From an uncultured Candidatus Melainabacteria bacterium (GTDB lineage Bacteria > Cyanobacteriota > Vampirovibrionia > Gastranaerophilales > Gastranaerophilaceae): a stretch of 5,321 nt of DNA. Shown here piece by piece: positions 1-4,558 of the stretch. The notes beneath the pieces were generated by a model. It was not told the DNA's origin. It made no database searches and saw only the letters and a list, made by a program, of their open reading frames with translations. The position numbers were made by a program, and so were the translations under genes. Positions within the stretch are counted from its first letter, which is position 1; each line of letters opens with the position of its first letter. The stretch lies in contig CAKUTL010000075.1 in NCBI GenBank assembly GCA_934692295.1, positions 1 to 5,321 of the forward strand, in the 5' to 3' direction.

Positions 1-126
1 TTCTGGGGTATGAACGTACCAATGCCATTTGGTCAAAACCATTTTGGATTTTTGATTGTTATTACAATTTCAATTGTTGCAACATTTATTGCCGCAGTAT
101 TTTTCAACCGTAAAGGTATGATGTAA
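1..126 (+). CDS. CorA family divalent metal transporter, C-terminal 41 residues (5' end outside window)
   Basis: This is an open frame from the first base to the TAA at 124-126. It begins FWGMNVPMPFG and continues into a hydrophobic stretch (about residues 15-35, rich in I, V, F and A), ending in the basic tail NRKGMM. The GMN triplet (residues 3-5) after an aromatic residue is the signature of the CorA superfamily. There it ends transmembrane helix 1 and forms the mouth of the Mg2+/Co2+ pore; a short external loop and helix 2 follow, with the C-terminus in the cytoplasm. All of these parts are seen here in the right order and spacing. The large cytoplasmic domain lies upstream of the window, so whether this is CorA itself or a related paralogue cannot be decided, and no symbol is given. 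No intrinsic terminator with a T-run follows the stop. Confidence 0.85.
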   Translation, partial: FWGMNVPMPFGQNHFGFLIVITISIVATFIAAVFFNRKGMM

Positions 127-162
127 TTTGTCTATTTATTAGGGAATAAGGGAATAAATTCG

Positions 163-194
163 TTAAAAGTCTATAAGTCAATAAGTTGATAAGT
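163..194 (+). repeat. AT-rich dispersed repeat, copy 1
   Basis: This 32-base stretch (core TCTATAAG...AATAAGTTGAT) reappears in inverted orientation at 1783-1813. By eye, 28 of 32 aligned columns are identical, with one gap. In both copies the repeat is followed, reading in its own direction, by a GTCATTCT motif. That suggests a composite repeat, not chance similarity of AT-rich DNA. Confidence 0.55.
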
Positions 195-207
195 CCTTTA
201 CGGTTAC

Positions 208-230
208 GTCATTCTGAGGGCTTTAGGATG
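208..230 (+). repeat. REP-like unit, partial (GTCATTCTGAG type)
   Basis: The unit starts GTCATTCTGAGG, the left half of the REP-like family repeated further on. The right half is altered to AGGAT, which still pairs with ATTCT (211-215 with 225-229) if one T-G wobble is allowed. It is a diverged member of the family. Confidence 0.45.
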
Positions 231-233
231 TAG

Positions 234-269
234 GTCGGCTTTACTACGCCGACAATTAAATTTAATTGT
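234..269. repeat. Short hairpin joined to an 18-base perfect palindrome
   Basis: GTCGGC at 234-239 pairs with GCCGAC at 248-253 (8-base loop). Directly following, 252-269 is a perfect palindrome, ACAATTAAATTTAATTGT. Neither is followed by a T-run, so a terminator role is unlikely. They probably form part of the dispersed repeat block, and a protein-binding site cannot be excluded. Confidence 0.5.
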
Positions 270-271
270 TC

Positions 272-308
272 ACTTTTTCTTTTTTATTTCGACGAAAAAA
301 GAAAAAGT
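272..308. repeat. Perfect 14-bp inverted repeat (T-rich/A-rich arms)
   Basis: ACTTTTTCTTTTTT at 272-285 is the exact reverse complement of 295-308, with a 9-base loop. The A-rich right arm is followed by mixed sequence (TAGAACC), so on either strand it lacks the GC stem plus T-run of an ordinary intrinsic terminator. A near-duplicate of the right arm (CGAAAAAGAAAAAC) follows at 314-327. Confidence 0.7.
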
Positions 309-346
309 AGAACCGAAAAAGAAAAACACGAATGACTAAATGGCTC

Positions 347-375
347 GAGTTATCAGGGGCATAGCCCCCGAACTC
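347..375. repeat. GC-rich imperfect hairpin
   Basis: GGGGC (356-360) pairs with GCCCC (364-368) around a 3-base loop. Outside an asymmetric internal loop, GAGTT (347-351) pairs with AACTC (371-375). No T-run follows it. It lies between the T-rich inverted repeat and the first full REP-like unit and is probably part of the same repeat block. Confidence 0.45.
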
Positions 376-394
376 CTAAAAACTATACGCATTC

Positions 395-430
395 GTCATA
401 CTGAGCGTAGCGAAGTATCTCTATCCGTAC
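395..430 (+). repeat. REP-like unit A
   Basis: The unit reads GTCATACTGAGCG...GAAGTATCTC and continues into a tail ending CTATCCGTAC. The arms ATACT (398-402) and AGTAT (414-418) are complementary. The last 14 bases (417-430, ATCTCTATCCGTAC) are repeated exactly at the end of unit B (477-490). Extragenic palindromes of this kind occur in many copies in bacterial genomes. They may affect mRNA stability or be moved by RAYT-type transposases; neither is shown here. Confidence 0.7.
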
Positions 431-454
431 GCAACATAATAATATATCTATACT

Positions 455-490
455 GTCATTCCGAATTTATTTCGGAATCTCTATCCGTAC
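455..490 (+). repeat. REP-like unit B
   Basis: The unit has the same frame as unit A (GTCAT...ATCTC plus the CTATCCGTAC tail) but a different stem. ATTCCGAA (458-465) pairs perfectly with TTCGGAAT (471-478) around a 5-base loop. The conserved ends combined with a rewritten but still paired stem show that the fold is preserved. Confidence 0.7.
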
Positions 491-500
491 AAACTAGCTA

Positions 501-527
501 GAGATCCTGAAACGAGTTCAGGATGAC
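501..527 (-). repeat. REP-like unit C, inverted
   Basis: On the minus strand this reads GTCATCCTGAA...TTCAGGATCTC. ATCCTGAA (504-511) pairs perfectly with TTCAGGAT (517-524) around a 5-base loop. It lies 10 bases from unit B in the opposite orientation, so B and C form a head-to-head pair as in bipartite REP arrangements. Confidence 0.7.
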
Positions 528-540
528 ATTTTGCGATTAG

Positions 541-643
541 TTGTTTCCCTCGCCCCTTGTGGGACAATAGCTGAACCGACGAAACGAAGTTGAGTCGAGT
601 GAAACTGCGTGCCGTATGGCTGAGGGTTAGGGAGAGGGGTTGA
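541..643. repeat. G-rich dispersed repeat, copy 1 (long form)
   Basis: The right end, 622-643, is an exact 22-base match to 5245-5266 (core GGTTAGGGAGAGGGG). On the left, TTTCCCTCGCCCC...GTGGGA (544-564) corresponds to TTCCCTCCCC...GGGTGG in the downstream copy. Here the two parts are separated by about 57 extra bases (565-621). Either the downstream copy has lost this middle part or this copy has gained it. Similar CCCTCTCCCTAACCCTC-type repeats are widespread in bacterial intergenic DNA. Confidence 0.6.
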
Positions 644-661
644 ACTAAACTTGTTCGGCAA

Positions 662-688
662 GAGATCCTTCGCTTTGCTCAGGATGAC
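662..688 (-). repeat. REP-like unit D, inverted
   Basis: On the minus strand this reads GTCATCCTGAGCAAAGCG followed by AAGGATCTC, a near-canonical form of this widespread extragenic repeat. AGGAT (681-685) pairs with ATCCT (665-669). It is the last full unit before the pilin promoter region. Confidence 0.7.
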
Positions 689-776
689 GGTAGCGTTAAG
701 TTGCTACCAATTTTTCTCAATTGTAACAGAATGTAAACTCTCTATGCAAAAGTCTGAAACCCAGTTATAATGCCCT

Positions 777-801
777 ATATGATATGATATGATATGATGT
801 G
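777..801 (+). repeat. Pentanucleotide tandem repeat (ATATG)x4 plus one degenerate copy
   Basis: Four exact copies of ATATG run from 777 to 796, followed by ATGTG at 797-801. The tract lies 44-68 bases before the pilin start codon. It also directly follows a TATAAT at 766-771, so a transcript from that box would begin at the repeat itself. Copy-number change by strand slippage could alter promoter spacing or leader length. Confidence 0.75.
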
Positions 802-809
802 AGGGACAG

Positions 810-838
810 TGTACACCAAGTAGTAAAATCTTTATAAT
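810..838 (+). promoter_or_regulatory. Predicted promoter of the pilin-like gene, possibly leaderless
   Basis: A perfect -10 box TATAAT (833-838) lies 17 bases after TGTACA (810-815), which matches 4 of 6 positions of TTGACA. Transcription would start about 7 bases beyond the box, at or next to the A of the ATG at 845, giving a leaderless mRNA. In agreement, no Shine-Dalgarno sequence stands before that ATG. The -35 box overlaps the palindrome GTGTACAC (809-816), a possible operator. A second TATAAT at 766-771 has only a weak -35 match (TATGCA, 743-748) and could give an alternative, longer leader. Confidence 0.45.
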
Positions 839-844
839 TTACAT

Positions 845-1564
845 ATGAAGATTTTTAAAAACAGAGCATTTACACTTGCGGAAGTCCTTATCACACTTGG
901 AATAATCGGTGTTGTTGCTGCGATGACAATTCCTACATTGGTGCGAAGGATTAATGGTATAAAACTTAAATCTCAATTTAATGCAGGTTATGCAATTCTT
1001 TCTCAGGCTATAAAGATGGCTAATGATGATGGATGGCAAATTCCTCCTAAAACTGCAAGTAATGTAAATGAAGTATTCCAACAGGCTCAAGATTTTATGC
1101 AATATTTTAAAGGGGCAACATTGTGTAAGCTTTCTGATAAAAAGAATAGTGCTACGCATTGTTTTGTTGATGGACAAGGAGGAAATAAAGATACAAGTTA
1201 TACAAATTTTTCTAGAAATCTTTCATATATTAAAACGAACTATTTAGATGATGTTCAATTTTATTTACCTAATAATATGCTCTTTGCTATAGATTTAAAT
1301 GATGAGGGTCGAGGTTATTACTTAATTTCTATTGATATAAATGGAAAAAGGGCAAAACCTAATGCCTTGGGGCATGATGTTTTCACTTTTGCTCTTAAGG
1401 AAACAGATAAATCTGGAGGATATGAACTTGTGCCAATGGGGGCAGTTGGTACAAATTCTCCTAAAGGGGTATATTGTTCTAAGACATCTACTAATCCTTT
1501 CAATGGTATGGGTTGCACATATTATGCAGTTCAAGATGAAACATATTTTAAAAATTTACCATAG
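845..1564 (+). CDS. Type IV pilin / type II pseudopilin-like protein
   Basis: The 239-residue protein begins with a short basic leader (MKIFKNRA), then FTLAEVLITLGIIGVVAAM and TIPTLV. This is the class III signal recognised by prepilin peptidase, with cleavage expected between A8 and F9. The conserved glutamate at mature position 5 (E13) precedes a hydrophobic helix (residues 9-33). Residue -1 is Ala where Gly is usual. The exported globular part has four cysteines, C94, C106, C211 and C224, whose spacing suggests two disulfides (94-106, 211-224). DINGKRAKPNALGHDVF (164-180) fits the DxNGxxxPNxxGxDxF pattern common in these proteins and possibly binds Ca2+. Such proteins form or prime surface pili or secretion pseudopili. 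No assembly ATPase, platform protein or peptidase gene is near, so this is an orphan, probably minor, subunit that uses machinery encoded elsewhere. The ATG at 845 is the only start that includes the full leader; it lacks a Shine-Dalgarno sequence. Confidence 0.85.
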   Translation: MKIFKNRAFTLAEVLITLGIIGVVAAMTIPTLVRRINGIKLKSQFNAGYAILSQAIKMANDDGWQIPPKTASNVNEVFQQAQDFMQYFKGATLCKLSDKKNSATHCFVDGQGGNKDTSYTNFSRNLSYIKTNYLDDVQFYLPNNMLFAIDLNDEGRGYYLISIDINGKRAKPNALGHDVFTFALKETDKSGGYELVPMGAVGTNSPKGVYCSKTSTNPFNGMGCTYYAVQDETYFKNLP

Positions 1565-1618
1565 TTTATTGGTATAAGTTATGTAAGGTGGGTTCACTAG
1601 TTTACAAGTAAAAATCAG

Positions 1619-1648
1619 CTGGATTACTTTGCATCTGCTCTCAATGAC
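1619..1648 (-). repeat. Decayed REP-like unit H (GTCATTG...AATCCAG type)
   Basis: On the minus strand this begins GTCATTGAGAGCAG and ends AAAGTAATCCAG. It resembles the widespread GTCATTGCGAGC...GCAATCCAG extragenic repeat, with several substitutions that weaken its stem. On the plus strand it reads LDYFASALND in one frame, the usual false translation of this repeat type. Confidence 0.5.
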
Positions 1649-1715
1649 TGAGTTTGATAAAGAGTGTATTTGGGTTAACTGTCGAATTGGTAATATTATT
1701 TAGCAAATTTTACCT

Positions 1716-1757
1716 GAAGAATCTCTATCAATACACTATGGTTAGAGAAGAATGACA
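1716..1757. repeat. Degenerate REP-like remnant G
   Basis: AATCTCTATCAATAC (1720-1734) matches the tail of unit B (476-490) at 13 of 15 positions. At the other end, 1749-1756 is GTCATTCT on the minus strand. TCTCTA (1722-1727) pairs with TAGAGA (1743-1748). It looks like two half-units of opposite orientation joined together. Confidence 0.45.
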
Positions 1758-1782
1758 TATTAAGAATCAAATAAACTTATTC

Positions 1783-1813
1783 ACTCATCAACTTATTAGC
1801 TTATAGATTTTAA
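1783..1813 (-). repeat. AT-rich dispersed repeat, copy 2, inverted
   Basis: On the minus strand this is the counterpart of 163-194 (28 of 32 aligned positions identical). It points inward, toward copy 1. As with copy 1, a GTCATTCT motif follows in the same reading direction (remnant G). The two copies bracket the REP cluster and the pilin gene. Confidence 0.55.
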
Positions 1814-1823
1814 TTTTAATAAT

Positions 1824-1853
1824 TTGATTTTACTCTCAATTTTGTGCTAGTAT
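1824..1853 (+). promoter_or_regulatory. Predicted map operon promoter
   Basis: TTGATT (1824-1829) lies 18 bases before TAGTAT (1848-1853). The -10 box has an extended TGC just before it (1845-1847), which compensates for a 4-of-6 match. The expected start, near 1860, would give a leader of about 18 bases carrying the ribosome binding site GAGGT at 1862-1866, 11 bases before the ATG. Confidence 0.45.
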
Positions 1854-1877
1854 GCACTTAAGAGGTAGGGTAAAATT

Positions 1878-2639
1878 ATGATAAATAGAAAATCACGGGA
1901 TGAAATTAAAAGAATGAAACACGCTGGCTATATTGTAGCCCTTGTTCATCAAAAAATGAAGGAAGTTGTAGTTCCAGGAATTTCTACAAAAGAATTAGAT
2001 GAAATTGCTATGAAAATTATTAAGGAAAATCGTGCTATCCCAACATTCTTGGGATATTCAGGTTTCCCAGCTTGTATTTGTACATCAATTAATGAACAAG
2101 TTGTACATGGTATTCCATCAGAAAAAGCTATTCTAAAAGAGGGCGATATTATCGCTATTGATGTTGGTGCTACTTATGGCGGTATGGTTGGTGATAGTGC
2201 TTGGTCATATCGTGTTGGTAATGTTTCCCCTGAAGTTGACAAATTAATGAAAACAACAGAAGAATCTTTATATGCCGGTATTGAACAAATGCGTCCGGGA
2301 AATGTTTTGGATGATATTTCAAAAGCTGTTGAGGCTGTGGCTGTTCGAGAAGGTTATGGGATTGTTCGCCAATATGGTGGACATGGTGTAGGTCACGAAA
2401 TGCACGAAGACCCATTCTTGTTTAATTATAGCGTAGGTGATAATACTTTAATCAAATCAAATATGGCTATTGCTATTGAACCAATGTTGAATTTGGGTTG
2501 TGATGACGTTGTTGTCAATGAAGAAGATGGCTGGACAGTAAGTACTAAAGATGGCAAACCATCAGCTCACTTTGAACATACGGTTATTGCGACAGACGAT
2601 GGCCCAATTATTACAACAACATTAAATCAGGAGATTTAG
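1878..2639 (+). CDS. map: Methionine aminopeptidase, type I
   Basis: The 253-residue protein has the usual length of bacterial type Ia MetAP, the cytoplasmic enzyme that removes the initiator methionine from new proteins after deformylation. All five ligands of the dinuclear metal site of this pita-bread fold are present: D95 (AIDVG), D106 (MVGDSAW), H169 (GGHGVGH), E201 (IEPM) and E233 (FEHT). So are the substrate-binding histidines H77 (VVHGIP) and H176 (HEMHEDP). There is no N-terminal zinc-finger extension and no type II insertion, so this is the short bacterial form. The ATG at 1878 follows GAGGT at 1862-1866 and begins with the family's typical N-terminal helix (MINRKSRDEIKRMKHAG). In many bacteria map lies beside secY, adk and infA; here it instead heads a run with an unknown gene, a TPR protein and tmk, with the next start codon directly after its stop. 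Confidence 0.96.
   Translation: MINRKSRDEIKRMKHAGYIVALVHQKMKEVVVPGISTKELDEIAMKIIKENRAIPTFLGYSGFPACICTSINEQVVHGIPSEKAILKEGDIIAIDVGATYGGMVGDSAWSYRVGNVSPEVDKLMKTTEESLYAGIEQMRPGNVLDDISKAVEAVAVREGYGIVRQYGGHGVGHEMHEDPFLFNYSVGDNTLIKSNMAIAIEPMLNLGCDDVVVNEEDGWTVSTKDGKPSAHFEHTVIATDDGPIITTTLNQEI
2629..2633 (+). promoter_or_regulatory. Ribosome binding site of the gene after map
   Basis: AGGAG lies inside the last codons of map, 6 bases before the ATG at 2640 that directly follows map's TAG. This supports that start and implies translational coupling of the two genes. Confidence 0.75.
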
Positions 2640-3311
2640 ATGAATTATTATGTTGGTGTATCACTGGCTTCTGGTTCTACAATGGATTCTGGGGTTGCGG
2701 TGATAGATGAAGATAACAAAATTATTCTTCTTGATAAGTTGTACAAGATGAATGATATAATTTTCTTTTTTGAAAATTTTTCATCTCTAAAAAATTCTAA
2801 AATTTGTGTATCAGTGCCTTTTGATAGAACGATGTTGGAGGGCAAATGGAGAATTTTGTCTAAGCCTTATCAACTTGTATCAAGTAATAAGAATATCCCA
2901 AATCGTGATAACTGGACACAAAGACATTCTAACCGTGGGTCTGAATATTTTAGAGAATTGACTGAACGTGGCATAGAAGTTAATCGTTTTGATGTTTATA
3001 TGACCCGTCAGAGTTTGCATTTGAATTCTTGTTATAAGGATCGTTCTCCTGCGGATTGTAAGTTTTTACAGCAGGCATTGAGGAATGAATGGGGATTTGA
3101 AGATTTGCCTGCAAATATGATGCCAATGTCCCATTTGGAAGCTATTTTGGGTGCATTGCTTATGAAAGAAAAAAATCAAAATCCAGATAAAATTCGTGCG
3201 ATTTATAATTTTAGAGGTTTGGATGTTATTGATATTAAAGATAACTTAAATATCTCAACTGACGTTTATAATTTTGAAAGGGAGCTTGTCGGAAAAACTG
3301 ATTTAGATTAG
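2640..3311 (+). CDS. Unrecognised protein with RNase H-like (DUF429-like) features
   Basis: The 223-residue protein appears soluble, with no signal peptide or membrane segment. I do not firmly recognise it. Its outline resembles predicted nucleases of the RNase H superfamily, notably DUF429. It has a first strand with a glycine turn, YYVGVSLASG (3-12), then SGVAVIDEDNKII (17-29). A strand ending in proline follows, ICVSVPFDRT (55-64). Later come IEVNRFDVYMTR (112-123), comparable to the family's xVYPR segment, and a late helix SHLEAILGALLM (164-175), comparable to its HxxDA helix. If this is right, the acidic residue expected after strand 1 is Ser8, so the usual metal site is incomplete. D62, E67, D118 and E167 remain. 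A well-placed AGGAG and the zero-base gap to map show it is expressed with map. The family assignment is tentative; an inactive or structural homologue, or an unrelated fold, is possible. Confidence 0.8.
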   Translation: MNYYVGVSLASGSTMDSGVAVIDEDNKIILLDKLYKMNDIIFFFENFSSLKNSKICVSVPFDRTMLEGKWRILSKPYQLVSSNKNIPNRDNWTQRHSNRGSEYFRELTERGIEVNRFDVYMTRQSLHLNSCYKDRSPADCKFLQQALRNEWGFEDLPANMMPMSHLEAILGALLMKEKNQNPDKIRAIYNFRGLDVIDIKDNLNISTDVYNFERELVGKTDLD

Positions 3312-3335
3312 TAGTTTTTCTGAATTTATATTGCT

Positions 3336-4544
3336 ATGTTTGAAAAAATAATTACAACATTGAGTAATCCAATTTTATTTTATGCTGATAAAGAAGGTCA
3401 TGCTGTTTTTAGAAACTTTAACTGGTTTGGAAATTGCGGATGTTCTTACGATTTGCAATTGTCTAAAATAGAAGTTGGGAAAGTTCTTGAATATCGTTTT
3501 GATATTGAAAAGCATTTGAAGATGGCATATTGGCTTGTTCCAATAATTATTTATTTAATATTTATTCATGCAAAATTTTCATTTTGGAATTTGTTGGTTG
3601 CAGAAGTTTGGTGGGTTGTAATTATTGGGGTAATTCGTGGCGTTTGTGCATATGTTTATAGTGATTATTTAATTAAAAATTTTGGACAATATAAAATTGT
3701 TGATTTTGTTCCGCATATGCCAAAAGAAAAATGGCAAGCTTATAGAAGAGATTTTTATAATAAAATAATTTTAATTGGTATAGTTATAGCTTTATTTTTT
3801 GCTCCTGCCTTTGCATTGCAATATGGTTTGAAATTGTGCTCAACTTCTCATAAAAAACATGCAAAAGTTGCAATGACAATTTCTGAAATTTATAACGCAT
3901 TTTATCCAAAAACTGCAGAAAGTTATGACTTAATTGCATATGTAAAATATGCTAAACGTGATTATAAAGGTGCATTGGAAGCCTTTAAAACTTCTATTGA
4001 AATGACTGGTAAAAGATTTAATCAAAAAGATTTAATCAAATTTGCCAATCTTTTGTTCTTGGAGAAAAAAATAAGTTCTCCAGAAAATGCGGTTGTGCTT
4101 TTTGATGATTATGCAACAAGAAAAAATATGACAGTTTTAGAACAATCTAAAATGCTTTGGATAAAGTCAATTTTTAGTATTGAAAATAATATGCCAGATT
4201 CAATTGTTGCGGATTATGATTCATTGTTGGAATCTTTAAGTCCTAAAGATATGAAAAATCGTTTTTATATCACAAGCGACAAAGCATATATTCTTTATTT
4301 GATGAAGGATTATGAAAATGCTTTAGCAAATTATGATGTGTTAATAACATATGCAAAGGCGAATGAAAAACAGTATTCTAATGAACTGAAATCGCTTTAT
4401 GCTGAACGTGGTTTTACTAAAAAGCAACTTGGAGATGCACTCGGAGCTGATGGTGATTTTGCAGCTTCTGGAATTGATATATATGAAATTGATAAATATG
4501 AACCATCTTATTCAGAACAACAATTTGTGGTTGATGAATATTAG
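3336..4544 (+). CDS. Membrane-anchored TPR-repeat protein
   Basis: The 402-residue protein has two parts. The N-terminal part has a soluble lead of about 60 residues (with cysteines C34 and C36), then three predicted membrane helices: about 63-80 (MAYWLVPIIIYLIFIHAKF), 85-108 (WNLLVAEVWWVVIIGVIRG) and 143-164 (KIILIGIVIALFFAPAFAL). The C-terminal part is helical, with tetratricopeptide-like repeats. The clearest are about 194-226 (YDLIAYVKYAKRDYKGALEAF), 301-332 (YITSDKAYILYLMKDYENAL followed by ANYDVL) and 339-371 (ELKSLYAERGFTKKQLGDAL). TPRs are protein-binding scaffolds, so it probably assembles a partner at the membrane, but which one cannot be read. With three helices the N- and C-terminal parts would lie on opposite sides. 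The ATG at 3336 is the only reasonable start: an in-frame TGA lies at 3321. No Shine-Dalgarno is visible, so translation may depend on coupling to the gene 24 bases upstream. Confidence 0.8.
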   Translation: MFEKIITTLSNPILFYADKEGHAVFRNFNWFGNCGCSYDLQLSKIEVGKVLEYRFDIEKHLKMAYWLVPIIIYLIFIHAKFSFWNLLVAEVWWVVIIGVIRGVCAYVYSDYLIKNFGQYKIVDFVPHMPKEKWQAYRRDFYNKIILIGIVIALFFAPAFALQYGLKLCSTSHKKHAKVAMTISEIYNAFYPKTAESYDLIAYVKYAKRDYKGALEAFKTSIEMTGKRFNQKDLIKFANLLFLEKKISSPENAVVLFDDYATRKNMTVLEQSKMLWIKSIFSIENNMPDSIVADYDSLLESLSPKDMKNRFYITSDKAYILYLMKDYENALANYDVLITYAKANEKQYSNELKSLYAERGFTKKQLGDALGADGDFAASGIDIYEIDKYEPSYSEQQFVVDEY

Positions 4545-4558
4545 AGAAAGAGGAAGTA

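Larger units (their letters stand above)
127..844. other. Repeat-rich gene-free region
   Basis: These 718 bases contain no credible coding sequence on either strand. They hold, in order: an AT-rich dispersed repeat, a partial REP-like unit, a short hairpin joined to an 18-base palindrome, a 14-bp inverted repeat, a GC-rich hairpin, three REP-like units, a G-rich dispersed repeat, a fourth full REP-like unit, and the pilin upstream region with a pentanucleotide tandem repeat. The middle part (about 340-700) is visibly richer in G+C than the flanking genes, which fits dispersed repeats that spread independently of the host's base composition. Each element is listed separately. Confidence 0.8.
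1565..1823. other. Gene-free region downstream of the pilin gene
   Basis: No coding sequence is supported here. Apart from decayed REP-like units and the inverted AT-rich repeat listed separately, the sequence is plain AT-rich DNA. No GC stem followed by a T-run is seen after the pilin stop, so the pilin transcript end is not identified. Confidence 0.7.

Noticed and set aside
272..308. Intrinsic terminator for the CorA gene
   Set aside because: The stem is A/T-dominated and no T-run follows it on either strand.
395..688. CRISPR array
   Set aside because: The repeats alternate in orientation, differ in stem sequence and are unevenly spaced, and no cas gene is present.
839..1177. Minus-strand open frame opposite the pilin gene
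   Set aside because: It lies entirely antisense to a clear pilin coding sequence, has low-complexity composition and no recognisable domain or ribosome binding site.
845..1564. Pilin gene as part of a type IV pilus or type II secretion operon
   Set aside because: No assembly ATPase, inner-membrane platform, secretin or prepilin peptidase is encoded within the window.
1341..1577. Plus-strand open frame overlapping the pilin C-terminus in another frame
   Set aside because: The main frame here carries conserved pilin features (DxNG...PN...GxD, paired cysteines), and the alternative has none.
1598..1651. Short peptide-like stretch reading LDYFASALND before a TGA, possible gene remnant
   Set aside because: This is the familiar false translation of a GTCATTG-type extragenic repeat read on the opposite strand; it has no start codon and follows a TAG.
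2170..2415. Minus-strand open frame inside map
   Set aside because: It is antisense to the metal-ligand region of methionine aminopeptidase; its His/Gln-rich translation is a product of the codons on the other strand.
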